Assembly (NCBI RefSeq): GCF_014202765.1
Contig: NZ_JACHHN010000004.1
Location: forward strand, 207,002-271,001
Reading direction: 5' to 3'
Origin: Silvimonas terrae
Lineage (GTDB): Bacteria; Pseudomonadota; Gammaproteobacteria; Burkholderiales; Chitinibacteraceae
Length of the DNA: 64,000 nt
The translations under genes were made by a program, and so were the position numbers. Of this stretch, positions 55,076-63,962 are shown one piece after another. The notes below the pieces were generated by a model. It did not search any database and was not told the DNA's origin. It saw only the letters and a program-made list of their open reading frames with translations. Numbering within the stretch: position 1 is the stretch's first letter; each line of letters opens with the position of its first letter.

Positions 55076-56362
55076 GTGCTGCGCATCATCATCCTGCTGA
55101 TCGGGGCCGATCCATTCCGCCGCGAATGGCACAAGCTCCCCATGATCGGTGTCGTTCTGATGCTGATCGGCATCGCCAGCGTGCTGGGCCTGGCGTGGTG
55201 GCTGCTGATCGTGGTCAGCACCCTTTTTGGCGTGATTTGCGTGATCGAGGGCCTCGTCAGCCTGTCTGATCTGTCTGTGGTACGGCGCAAGCACCGGCTG
55301 GTGCTGCTGCTCAGCGCCGGTGCCCTGATTGCGCTGGGCGGCCTGGCCATGCGTGCGCCGGTCGATAACAGTTGGGCCAGCACCGTGTTTTTTGGCGTCG
55401 GTTTTTTGATCGACGGCATGTTGCGCATGGCCTCGGCGCACGTCATCCGTTTTCACGGCTACAAGCGCAGCATGCTGATCGGCGCGGCCGAAGTGCTGGT
55501 CTCGATCCAGGTATTTACGCACTGGCCCATTGCGCATTTACACACCTTCCCGGTCTGCTTTGGCATTCTGCTCATGGCCTACGGGGCCATGATGTGCCGG
55601 CTGGGGCTGGAGTTCCGGGAGTTACCGGAAGGCATCTCGGTCTTGTCCATGCCTTATTTTCGCCGGCATAACTGGTATTGGTACGAGAAACTGCCCATCC
55701 ATGCCGCGCCCGCCAAACGGCCCTTCTACCCCTTGATGGTGCATGTCTGGACTCCATTGGGTTCCACCCCCAACCCGCAGCGGCGCGCCATTGTGGACCG
55801 CTACATTGCCGCCGTGGACCGCAACGGCAAAGTATCCACCGGTCATTCCTCACTGGAATTGCCGCCGGATCTGTACATCAGTCTGTATCCGGGGGTGGAG
55901 AGTTTTTCTGAAAACCAGTTTCGCGGCATGTTGCTGGCGCACAAGGAAAACGACATCCCCGGCCGGTTTCTGGAGTCTTATGAGTCTGAGGTGGCGGACT
56001 GGTGCGAGCCCAACCGGCAAATCTGGTTCCGCAACTACAACGAAGAAGCGCTGCGCACCTTCTGGGACATCTACCGGCGCGATGTGGTGTACAACCTCTC
56101 CAGCCGTAACTGTTCCACCACCGTGGCTCTCGCCCTGGATGTCGCGCTGGAAGGCATCGTTGGCCGCACGCGCCCCTGGTACCGCTTTTTTATCCTGGCG
56201 ACCGATCCCAACGTCTGGCTACTGTCCCTGCTGCGGACACGCGGCAACACCATGACCTGGACGCCAGGCTTGATCCTGGACTACGCCCGCGTACTACGGC
56301 GCGTCAGCGAATTTCAGCGAGAACGCTGGCTGGTGCGGATGTTGCACAGGGTGTTTGGGTGA
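55076..56362 (+). CDS. HdeD-like membrane protein with C-terminal papain-like (permuted) segment
   Basis: This 428-residue protein has six or so N-terminal membrane helices (about residues 20-185) of the HdeD/DUF308 type: LMLIGIASVLGLAWWLLIVV and GYKRSMLIGAAEVLVSIQVF. The C-terminal half is soluble. It has STGHSSLELPPDLYISLYPG and, about 90 residues later, SSRNCSTTVALALDV. A histidine before a cysteine in this setting is the permuted papain-like/NlpC-type order. A cysteine hydrolase acting on an amide is inferred. The start GTG 55076 is weakly supported. Confidence 0.75.
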   Translation: MLRIIILLIGADPFRREWHKLPMIGVVLMLIGIASVLGLAWWLLIVVSTLFGVICVIEGLVSLSDLSVVRRKHRLVLLLSAGALIALGGLAMRAPVDNSWASTVFFGVGFLIDGMLRMASAHVIRFHGYKRSMLIGAAEVLVSIQVFTHWPIAHLHTFPVCFGILLMAYGAMMCRLGLEFRELPEGISVLSMPYFRRHNWYWYEKLPIHAAPAKRPFYPLMVHVWTPLGSTPNPQRRAIVDRYIAAVDRNGKVSTGHSSLELPPDLYISLYPGVESFSENQFRGMLLAHKENDIPGRFLESYESEVADWCEPNRQIWFRNYNEEALRTFWDIYRRDVVYNLSSRNCSTTVALALDVALEGIVGRTRPWYRFFILATDPNVWLLSLLRTRGNTMTWTPGLILDYARVLRRVSEFQRERWLVRMLHRVFG

Positions 56363-56400
56363 GGGGTTGCGGCTTAAGGTAGAGCACAGGAGGCGAGCCG

Positions 56401-56460
56401 TTGGGGTTGGGGTTGGGGTTGGGGTTGCAGTTGCAGTTGCAGTTGCAGTTGCAGTTGTTT
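56401..56460 (+). repeat. GGGGTT / GCAGTT hexamer tract
   Basis: About four GGGGTT units followed by about five or six GCAGTT units, in phase. The switch of unit inside one run suggests slippage plus mutation. Confidence 0.9.
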
Positions 56461-56788
56461 TTGATTGTCCTTCCCCATTAAAGCCCAGCGCCGATGGAGT
56501 GGAGGGAGACCCCAGGCTCCCGACCGACTGAGGGAAGCCCGGAGGGCCGCCAGGCTGGGGGCGCCTTTCTTTGCCTACTTTCTTTGGCGACGCAAAGAAA
56601 GTAGGGTGCTCCCGCCACCGCGGGTATCAAATGCCTTTCAATCTCGCGCCAAAGGCGCTAACAACCTCAGCAATATGAACCAGGACCGCCCCCCCCGGAT
56701 TCCCGGCCTTGCGGCCTCCATCCGGGCTACAGACTTTTAACACCGCGCCGTAGGCGCTAACAGCGGTTTATGGTTTTAAGCCAGCCCT

Positions 56789-56823
56789 GGTGGATTGTCG
56801 CTACCGCTCCGAATCCACCCTAC
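56789..56823. repeat. REP-like hairpin, copy E
   Basis: GGTGGATT and AATCCACC arms with a GTCGCTACCGCTCCG centre, followed by CTAC. Confidence 0.8.
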
Positions 56824-56992
56824 GCCCGCTAACAACCTCAGCAATATGAACCAGGTCCGCCACCCCGGATTCCCGCCTGACGGCTCCATCCGGGCTACAC
56901 GGCAGAACCAGCCAGCAACGCCAACCCTCATCCCCTGACAAAAAGAACCTCCCCGTAGTACGCTACCCCATCCCCAGCGCCCCCACACCGCA

Positions 56993-58414
56993 ATGACCCC
57001 TGCCCCACTCGATCTGACCGCCCTGCTGGCCGACTACGATGCCGTGCGCCAATGGGCTATCCAGAGCATGTTCGACACCATGGAAGACTTCTGCGAAGGC
57101 ACGGTGATCGTCGATCATGAAGCGCGCATTGTCTGGATCAACGCCCGCTATGCCGCCCGCTTTGGTTTTGCCGACCCGGCCAGTGCGATTGGCCGGCCAG
57201 TGGAAGAAGTGATCCCGCATAGCCAGATGCGTGACGTGGTCAGGCATGGCAAACCGCAATTGCTCGACATCATGCAAGCCGCCGGGCAGGAATCACTGGT
57301 GGTGACCCGCCTGCCGCTCAAGGACAAAACCGGTCAGGTGGTGGGGGCGATTGGCTTTGCGCTGTTTGACCAGTTGCAATCGCTCTCCCCCATTGTGGCC
57401 AAGTTCTCCCGGTTGAAAGAGGAACTGGCCAGCGCGCAAGAGTCTTTGGCCCAGGCGCGCAAGCCCAAGTATTCCTTCGATAGCTTTATCGGCAGCGGCG
57501 AAGCGGCGACCGAGGTCAAACGCCGTGCCCGCCGCGCGGCACAGATGGATTCCCCGGTGTTGTTGCTGGGCGAAACCGGCACCGGTAAAGAAGTCCTGGC
57601 GCATGCCATTCACGCCGCCTCTGCCCGCGCCGGTAAACCGCTGGTGAGCCTGAATATGGCGGCGATTCCGGAAACCTTGCTGGAAGCCGAGCTGTTTGGC
57701 GCGGTGGCCGGCGCGTATTCGGGGCTGGAGCGCAAAGGGCGCATCGGCAAATTTGAACTGGCCGACGGCGGCACGCTGTTTCTGGATGAAATGGGCGAGT
57801 TGCCGCTGGCCCTGCAAAGCAAGTTGCTGCGGGTGCTGCAAGACAAGGAGTTTGAACCGCTGGGTGCCAACAAGGTAATCCGCGCCGATGTCCGCATCAT
57901 TGCCGCCACCTCCGCCCCGCTGGCGCAACAAGTAGAAAGCGGTGCGTTCCGGGCCGATCTGTTTTATCGGCTCAACGTGCTGACCATTGAAACGCCCCCC
58001 TTGCGTCACCGGGTAGAAGACCTGCCGGCGCTGTGTGCGGCAGTCCTGGAAGGTCTGGCGCTCACCTGCGGCGTGCGGCATATCTCTGCGGCTGCGGTGG
58101 AATACCTGCGTCACTACCACTGGCCCGGTAATGTACGCGAACTCAGAAACGTCCTCGAACGCGCCATCATGCTGTCAGACCACAGTGAATTGCAGGTGGA
58201 AGACCTGGCTCCGCTGATTGACGCCGGCACCCTGCGCACCCCGCTGGCGGTGGCCGATCAGGACTATCAAAGCGCCATGAAGGCGTTTGAGCGCCGGCTG
58301 CTTGAAGACGCGCTCAAGTCCGCGGGTGGTCGTGCCGCACTGGCCGCGCAACGGCTGGGTATCGGCCGCGCCACGCTGTACAAGAAGATGACCGCCCTGG
58401 GCATCAATCGCTAA
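56993..58414 (+). CDS. PAS/AAA+/Fis sigma-54-type transcription activator
   Basis: This 473-residue regulator has an N-terminal PAS domain (about 20-130), an AAA+ domain (about 160-390) with Walker A GETGTGKEV, Walker B GGTLFLDEMGE and the arginine region RADLFYRLNV, and a C-terminal Fis-type helix-turn-helix (ALAAQRLGIGRATLYKKM). The sigma-54 contact loop, normally GAFTGA, reads GAYSGL here, so contact with RpoN may be changed. It ends inside the 3' end of the ABC-F gene (11-bp convergent overlap). Confidence 0.93.
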   Translation: MTPAPLDLTALLADYDAVRQWAIQSMFDTMEDFCEGTVIVDHEARIVWINARYAARFGFADPASAIGRPVEEVIPHSQMRDVVRHGKPQLLDIMQAAGQESLVVTRLPLKDKTGQVVGAIGFALFDQLQSLSPIVAKFSRLKEELASAQESLAQARKPKYSFDSFIGSGEAATEVKRRARRAAQMDSPVLLLGETGTGKEVLAHAIHAASARAGKPLVSLNMAAIPETLLEAELFGAVAGAYSGLERKGRIGKFELADGGTLFLDEMGELPLALQSKLLRVLQDKEFEPLGANKVIRADVRIIAATSAPLAQQVESGAFRADLFYRLNVLTIETPPLRHRVEDLPALCAAVLEGLALTCGVRHISAAAVEYLRHYHWPGNVRELRNVLERAIMLSDHSELQVEDLAPLIDAGTLRTPLAVADQDYQSAMKAFERRLLEDALKSAGGRAALAAQRLGIGRATLYKKMTALGINR

Positions 58415-59813
58415 CACGCAACGCATCCAGATCCAGCCGGGTCAGATCGCTGATCTCTGCCAGAAAGTGCTCGTCATGCGAGATCAACACCATGGCGCCG
58501 GGGTAGTCTTGCAGGATATCGATAACATGCTGGCGCACGGTCAGGTCCAGGTTATTGGTCACCTCATCAAGAATCAGCAATTGCGGTGGTCGGGCCGCAA
58601 TACACGCCAGCGCCAACCGCGCCCGTTCCCCGCCAGACAATTGCGCCACCGGCGTGGCGATGACGCTGGCTTCAAAAAACAGGAAATCTGCCAGATGCTG
58701 GCGCAACGCGGCATCTGACCAGTCTGGCACCACGGCCTGTAACGCCTGCCAGACCGACGCACCGTCGGGCAGCGTAGCGTAGTGCTGATCCAGATAACCC
58801 ACCTGGCCGGCTGCCGGTAACAGCCAGCCGCCGCTGCGGCACACCGCCGGATCACCGAGCAAGGCACGCGCCAGCGTCGATTTACCGCAACCGTTGCGCC
58901 CGGTCAGTGCCAGCCGGTCACCGTGATCAAGCTGCAGAAACAGCCCGGCCAGCAGCGGCGCCGCGTAGCCGACACAACCGGCGTTGATCTGCACCACCGC
59001 CCCACGCGCCGACCCTGCGGGTAGATGAAAATGCGGGATGATCCGCGTTGGCAAACGCAGTTCGTCCAGCCGGTTGGCCAGGTCTTGTCGTTGCTCCCGG
59101 ATTTGCGCCTGCTTGCGCCCGGCCGTGGTATTGCTGCGGCCCAGTTTGGTCAGCGATTTCACCGTCGCCCACTTGCCATTCTCAATACTTTTGGCACCAC
59201 GCTGACGCGCATGGGCAGCGCGCTCCTGTTCCCGCATCAGGTCAGTATGCGCAGACTGCGCCGCCCGGCGCGTTTGCATCCGCACCTGTTCCAGCGCGCT
59301 GCGCTGTAAGGCGCGCTCCGCCATGTAATCGGTGTAATGTCCGGCAAATACGGTGATCTGACCCTGTTCCAGATGCCAGAGCGTATCGCAGACTTCATCG
59401 AGCAAGGCCAGATCATGCGTCACCAGCACCACCGCGCCGGCAAAGTGACGCAGCATGCGGTAAAGCGCACGCCGGTTGGCGCCATCCAGGTGATTGGTGG
59501 GCTCATCCAGCAGCAACAGGTCTGGCTGTACAGCCAGCGCGGCGCCGAGGGCGCGGCTGACCCGCTCGCCACCACTGAGCAAGCCTTCGTGCTGGATTTG
59601 CGCGACGTGACCGCGCTGCACGCCAGCCACGCAGCGGACTTCCCCTTCGGTGGGCGTGGCAAGCCCGGCCAGCACATTCAGTAGCGACGACTTGCTGCTG
59701 CCGTTATCGCCCAGGATGGCGATACGCTGGCCCCATTCAATACTGGCAGAGAACCCGGAAAAACAGACTTTGCGACCGTGGGAAACACCCAGGTCCGTGA
59801 TTTGAATCATCGA
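58404..59813 (-). CDS. ABC-F family ATPase
   Basis: This 469-residue protein has two ABC domains and no membrane segments, the ABC-F type that acts on ribosomes. Domain 1 has ILGDNGSSKSSLLNVL (the glycine before the Walker A lysine is serine), LSGGE and LLLLDEPTNHLD. Domain 2 has LTGRNGCGKSTLARAL, LSGGERARLALA and LLILDEVTNNLD. The linker between them is Arg/Gln/Ala-rich and helical. ATG 59813 (MSMIQI) is used; 59822 and 59807 are near alternatives. Confidence 0.92.
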   Translation of the reverse strand, partial: SMIQITDLGVSHGRKVCFSGFSASIEWGQRIAILGDNGSSKSSLLNVLAGLATPTEGEVRCVAGVQRGHVAQIQHEGLLSGGERVSRALGAALAVQPDLLLLDEPTNHLDGANRRALYRMLRHFAGAVVLVTHDLALLDEVCDTLWHLEQGQITVFAGHYTDYMAERALQRSALEQVRMQTRRAAQSAHTDLMREQERAAHARQRGAKSIENGKWATVKSLTKLGRSNTTAGRKQAQIREQRQDLANRLDELRLPTRIIPHFHLPAGSARGAVVQINAGCVGYAAPLLAGLFLQLDHGDRLALTGRNGCGKSTLARALLGDPAVCRSGGWLLPAAGQVGYLDQHYATLPDGASVWQALQAVVPDWSDAALRQHLADFLFFEASVIATPVAQLSGGERARLALACIAARPPQLLILDEVTNNLDLTVRQHVIDILQDYPGAMVLISHDEHFLAEISDLTRLDLDALRVSD

Positions 59814-60081
59814 CATGAACACACTCGTGCGTAATTGGGCAAAAAAGATATCGCCCGTTCAGGGCGCTTAAGCGTGTGTGTTCATTTGGGAAGAGACCTC
59901 AAGAAAGAGAGGCTATTGTGCCTTGCCCGCCTCGCGGCTGCCAGCGTTGGCCCGACCAGCGGCCCGGCACTTTGCACCCGCAAACCAGCCCCACCCCGCG
60001 TCGGGTTCCGACCTGGTGCTTGCTCCTGCGCCACGGCCTTCTAGAATGAAATCCTGATCATGCACGCCGGGAGGACACCGC

Positions 60082-61062
60082 ATGGAAAGCAATATGGTTC
60101 GGCTGGCCGAATCCGCGTCTGCTGCGCGGTCTCTGGAAGAACTCGCCAAACCGCTGCTGGAGTTACTGCAGAATCTGACCGATTTTGAATCCACCTATAT
60201 CACGCGGATTGATAGCGGCATGACCACGCAGTTGATCGAATTCGCCCGCAATGTCGGCAAACTGGAGATCCCGGAGCAACTGGCCGTGCCCTGGTCAGAC
60301 ACGCTCTGCAAACGTTCCATGGAATCGGGCTGCACTTATACCGATGATGTGCCGGGCCTCTGGCCGGATTCGGAAGCCGCCAAAGCGCTGGGCATCCAGA
60401 GTTATGTCAGTGCGCCCATCCGCAGTCAGACCGGCACGCTGATCGGCACACTCTGCGCTGCCAGCACCCGGCAACTGCCCCTGCCAGAACGGGCACGCAG
60501 TTCACTGCATTTGTTCTCACGGTTGATTGCCCAGCATATCGAACGTGAAAAGCTGCTGGAGCAACTACAGGAATCCAATACCCGGCTGACCCGGGCGGCC
60601 ATGACCGATCCTTTAACCGGGCTGCCCAACCGCCGCGCCGTGATTGAAGAACTGGCCCGCATGCTGGCGGTAGCGGGCCGCGAGCGCGGCACGGTGCTGG
60701 TGGGGTTGGTGGACCTGGATCATTTTCGGGAGGTCAACGAAACCCAGGGCCACGTGCGCGGGGATCATCTGTTGCGTGATCTGGCCACGCACCTGAACCG
60801 CGCCGCGCGCGATTACGACCTGATCGGCCGCTTTGATGGGGATGAATTTGCCGTCATCGGCCCAGGCCCGGCCAGCCGGCCAGAAGCGCAACTGCTCACC
60901 GCCGAACTCGCCAGCCGCTACACCAGCGCGGCGGCCAATGTCATGGCGGCCAGCGTGGTGTTTATTGTGGCGGATGGGACCATGAGCGCGGATGAAGCCT
61001 TGCAACAGGCGGATGGGGAGATGTCTATCCTCAAGCGCGGCAAGGGTGGCAAGCTGAATTGA
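60082..61062 (+). CDS. GAF-GGDEF protein (probable diguanylate cyclase)
   Basis: This 326-residue protein has an N-terminal GAF-like sensor (about 10-160, LGIQSYVSAPIRSQTGTLIGTLC) and a GGDEF domain. TDPLTGLPNRRAV is the entry motif. The active site reads RFDGDEFAVIG, with an Asp where the first Gly stands. The C-terminal ALQQADGEMSILKRG also departs from the usual form. The ribosome binding site GGGAGGA lies just before the ATG. Activity is likely but not sure. Confidence 0.9.
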   Translation: MESNMVRLAESASAARSLEELAKPLLELLQNLTDFESTYITRIDSGMTTQLIEFARNVGKLEIPEQLAVPWSDTLCKRSMESGCTYTDDVPGLWPDSEAAKALGIQSYVSAPIRSQTGTLIGTLCAASTRQLPLPERARSSLHLFSRLIAQHIEREKLLEQLQESNTRLTRAAMTDPLTGLPNRRAVIEELARMLAVAGRERGTVLVGLVDLDHFREVNETQGHVRGDHLLRDLATHLNRAARDYDLIGRFDGDEFAVIGPGPASRPEAQLLTAELASRYTSAAANVMAASVVFIVADGTMSADEALQQADGEMSILKRGKGGKLN

Positions 61063-61067
61063 CGCTC

Positions 61068-61889
61068 TTAATGCGGCAGGCCGGAAACCAGCGCCGGCCA
61101 GTCCGCCAGCAGGCTATCGCGCGTGCGCAGGCCGGGGCTGACTTTATTCTCGGCCTCGTCCCGGGTTAGCCGCGCGAATACCAGCGTGCGGTGACCCTGG
61201 GTGGCCCAGCCCACAAACCAGCCCCAGCCGTGGGCGTAGTCAAAATCCGTTTTGCTGAGACGCGGAAAAGCCGCCCCGGTTTTGCCGTGCATATCCCAAC
61301 CCGTTGGGCTTTGCTCAAGACGGGTAATGTTGCGGGTCATGTCCAGCGCATGGGCCGACACCGGCAATTTGCCGTTCACCAGGCGAGTCAGAAATGCCAC
61401 CTGTTCCAGCGGTGAAATCTTCAGCGACGAAGCAATCCACGCCCGATCCAGCCCGTTGTTCTGGCCCGGATCGCCCGACATATCCGCGTTGCCAAAACCA
61501 AAGTCTTTGGCGTATTGGGTGACCTTGTCTGTGCCCAGATGATGCGTCACCCGCTGCGAGTACCAGACCACGGAGTATTTGATCCAGGCTGCCGGGTCGG
61601 TCGGTTTGAGCCAGTTGGCGCCACCCCAGTCCGGATCGCCCTGGCGGTAGTCGAGCACCGGCGCGTGTTCGTCTTGCAAGAAACCGCTGTCAAAGCCCAT
61701 CAGGCTCATGGCCACCTTGAAGGTGGACGCCGGCGTGACGCGCCCGGCACAGGCCTCGCCCTGTTGCAGCAAGACCTTGCCGGTCGCGGCATCAGCAATC
61801 ACGGTACACAGCAAGCCGGCTTGGGCCTGGGTGGCAATCAGGGCCAGCGCGGCCCCGGTCAGGACAGATTTCAAAACAGGGGAACGGGG
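61068..61889 (-). CDS. Class D beta-lactamase (OXA-type)
   Basis: This serine beta-lactamase of 274 residues (ATG at 61890-61892) has a signal peptide ending near TQAQA. It carries the class D motifs: STFK (VTPASTFKVAMSLMGFD), S-V-V in KYSVVWYSQ, FGN (FGFGNADMSG, in place of the usual YGN) and KTG (MHGKTGAAF). It probably hydrolyses penicillins in the periplasm. The start codon shares one base with the stop of the upstream gene (TGATG), which means translational coupling. Resistance and spectrum cannot be inferred from the sequence. Confidence 0.93.
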   Translation of the reverse strand, partial: PRSPVLKSVLTGAALALIATQAQAGLLCTVIADAATGKVLLQQGEACAGRVTPASTFKVAMSLMGFDSGFLQDEHAPVLDYRQGDPDWGGANWLKPTDPAAWIKYSVVWYSQRVTHHLGTDKVTQYAKDFGFGNADMSGDPGQNNGLDRAWIASSLKISPLEQVAFLTRLVNGKLPVSAHALDMTRNITRLEQSPTGWDMHGKTGAAFPRLSKTDFDYAHGWGWFVGWATQGHRTLVFARLTRDEAENKVSPGLRTRDSLLADWPALVSGLPH

Positions 61890-61891
61890 CA

Positions 61892-63256
61892 TCAGACCTG
61901 GGCGTTGGGCGCAGTTTCAAAGAAGAACAATTGTGCCAGACGCCCGTCTTGCATGGTGCTGCCAAACACATTGCTGATGGCGTGATAGTAGTTGCCGCGA
62001 TAAATCACGATGCGATTGCTGCGCATGGGGATTTCGGCCTGCACTTGCCAGATATCGCGCGCATTGGCCAGTTCGTCAAACAGGCGTTTGCCGTCAGCAC
62101 TGGCAACGCTCCAGCTATCCTGAAACGCGGCAAAATCCTTGTACCCGGCGGCGCGGACCACGTCTTCCGGCGGGCGGCGATCCCAACCGGTGGCCCGGTG
62201 CTGCCAGAAGGTCGTCCCGCCCTGACATTGCTCTGGCGGGTTCAGGTAGAGCACGGCCGCATAGGTGGTGGCCTGGCCCTGGTCTTCGTTATCGATATGG
62301 ATATCCGTGCGCGCCTCAGCCGTTGCCACGCTCACGCGGAAGGCACCGTTATCGGGCGAGGACCACTTGACCGCACAGCCCAGCGCGGTGGCAATGCGCA
62401 CCATAATCTCTTGCGCCGGCTGACCATCGGTCTGCACGCCGGGGAAATTCTGGCCTTCGTACAGATTGGCTTCAAACGTCTGCTGGAGCGCGTGTTCGCG
62501 GTAAGCCACCGGATCGGCCATGAAATCGTCGATCACATGCAGGTCACGCTCGGCAATAAAGTGGTCGAGCGCCTCACCCGTCAATGCACATTGATGCCAC
62601 TGATCGGCACTCATGACCGTTTCTTGCTCTGGCTGATCCTTGCGCGGCAGCGCGTAGCCAATACGGAAGCGGGTTTCGAATTGCGGATGCTGGCGGGCCA
62701 CTTCTGCGGCAGTAGCGCGGGCCAGTTCCAGCCGTTCCAGTTGCCATGCCAGACCGACAATGCGTTCACCTAGCGCGCCGCTTTCCGGGTGATGCGGGCG
62801 CACCGCGACGAGCGCATCCAGGGCTTGTTCAGGTTTGCCCAGCGCGATCAGCGCCTGGGCGTAATCCAGCGTGTATTGCAGATCAGCCGGCTGCAGTGCC
62901 ACCGCGCGTTGCAGGTGTGCAAATGCGGCAGCCGGGTCAGCCCGGCGCAAGTGCTGGCTGACATTGAAGTGGAAACTGGCGTTATCAGGTTCCAGCGCCA
63001 GCGAGCGCTGCAACAGGCTCACGCCGACCGCGCCCTGACCAATACCGATCAGCGCCAGGCCCTGATAATGCAGAGCATCCGCCTGCTGTGGGTTGCGTTC
63101 CAGCGCGCGCTGGTAAGCGGCTAAAGCTTCTGGCAGGCGGCCTTCGTGATGCAGGCGCTTGCCGGTTTCCACCCAATGGCTGGCGTCGTTGCCGGCCGGT
63201 TTTGCTTCAGCCACTGCGGCGCCACCGGCCGCCAGTCTGCGTTTCTTCTCACCCAT
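61892..63256 (-). CDS. TPR plus 2OG-Fe(II)-oxygenase-like (DUF6445-type) protein
   Basis: This 454-residue protein has about four TPR repeats in the first half (RLPEALAAYQRALERNPQQA, LQRSLALEPDNASFHFNVSQ). The second half has a DUF6445/2OG-oxygenase-like core: HVIDDFMADPVAYREHAL, TDIHIDNEDQG (H-x-D of the iron site), YAAVLYLNPPEQCQGGTTFW and NRIVIYRGNYYHAI (distal His). The start ATG 63256 is preferred; upstream frame is unconserved. It is the first gene of a two-gene operon with the beta-lactamase. The target is unknown. Confidence 0.8.
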   Translation of the reverse strand: MGEKKRRLAAGGAAVAEAKPAGNDASHWVETGKRLHHEGRLPEALAAYQRALERNPQQADALHYQGLALIGIGQGAVGVSLLQRSLALEPDNASFHFNVSQHLRRADPAAAFAHLQRAVALQPADLQYTLDYAQALIALGKPEQALDALVAVRPHHPESGALGERIVGLAWQLERLELARATAAEVARQHPQFETRFRIGYALPRKDQPEQETVMSADQWHQCALTGEALDHFIAERDLHVIDDFMADPVAYREHALQQTFEANLYEGQNFPGVQTDGQPAQEIMVRIATALGCAVKWSSPDNGAFRVSVATAEARTDIHIDNEDQGQATTYAAVLYLNPPEQCQGGTTFWQHRATGWDRRPPEDVVRAAGYKDFAAFQDSWSVASADGKRLFDELANARDIWQVQAEIPMRSNRIVIYRGNYYHAISNVFGSTMQDGRLAQLFFFETAPNAQV

Positions 63257-63415
63257 GCGCTTTTCTGCCTTTTGTAACCATCGCACCCGCAATGACGGGA
63301 GCGCACATGATAGTCCTGAATGGGGTGGAGACTGGCTCAGGTGTTTGCCGGATGCGGGGGATTGATTGGCCAGACCGGCAAACACGGGGCGGCCTTTGCT
63401 GGCAAAAGCTACTGT

Positions 63416-63527
63416 GTAGCCCGGATGAAGCGTAGCGAGAATCCGGGGTAACCCCGTGCGCCCGTGCAGTGTTCTTGCCTTGCATCGCCACCCCGGATTC
63501 CCGGCCTTTGGCCTTCATCCGGGCTAC
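63416..63527. repeat. 112-bp inverted-repeat element, copy 1
   Basis: GTAGCCCGGATGAAGCG at the left and CTTCATCCGGGCTAC at the right pair as long arms, with inner AATCCGGGG/CCCCGGATT. It differs from copies 2 and 3 by a few bases in the middle. Confidence 0.9.
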
Positions 63528-63653
63528 GTGCTGCACGCAAGAACGGTGTGATGATCAAGTCCCACCACATCGTCATTCCGGTCCTCGGCGGCCCCCTTTG
63601 AGCAAGAGTTTCGCCGGCCGACGCAGGCGGCCTTTGCTGGCAAACGCCACTTT

Positions 63654-63765
63654 GTAGCCCGGATGAAGCGTAGCGAGAATCCGGGGTGACCCCGTGCGCC
63701 CGAGCGGTGTTCTTGCCTTGCATCGCCACCCCGGATTCCCGGCCTTTGGCCTTCATCCGGGCTAC
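63654..63765. repeat. 112-bp inverted-repeat element, copy 2
   Basis: Same arms and length as copy 1. The 30 or so bases before it (GGCGGCCTTTGCTGGCAAA) also recur before copy 1. Confidence 0.9.
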
Positions 63766-63803
63766 GTGCTGCACGCAAGAATGGTGCTGTCCACAGACAA
63801 AAA

Positions 63804-63824
63804 AAGCACCCGAGGGTGCTTTTC
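63804..63824. terminator. Bidirectional terminator between repeat copies 2 and 3
   Basis: AGCACC/GGTGCT with A-run and TTTT flanks, within the repeated region. Confidence 0.75.
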
Positions 63825-63850
63825 TCATGGCGTGCCAATAAATCAGCGCC

Positions 63851-63962
63851 GTAGCCCGGATGAAGCGTAGCGAGAATCCGGGGCAACCCCGTGCGCCCGT
63901 GCAGTGTTCTTGCCTTGCATCGCCACCCCGGATTCCCGGCCTTTGGCCTTCATCCGGGCTAC
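63851..63962. repeat. 112-bp inverted-repeat element, copy 3
   Basis: Same arms and length as copies 1 and 2; the flank after it (CTGCACGCAAGAATGGTGCT) matches that of copy 2 up to the window edge. Confidence 0.9.

Larger units (their letters stand above)
56363..56992. repeat. Intergenic repeat block 4
   Basis: There is no credible gene. It has a GGGGTT run that turns into GCAGTT units (56401-56460), the module AAAGCCCAGCGCCGATGG (56480-56497), a hairpin ACTTTCTTTG...CAAAGAAAGT (56577-56603), two CCCCGGATTCCC...CATCCGGGCTAC pairs (56686-56731 and 56862-56900) and one GGTGGATT...AATCCACC hairpin (56789-56823). Confidence 0.85.
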
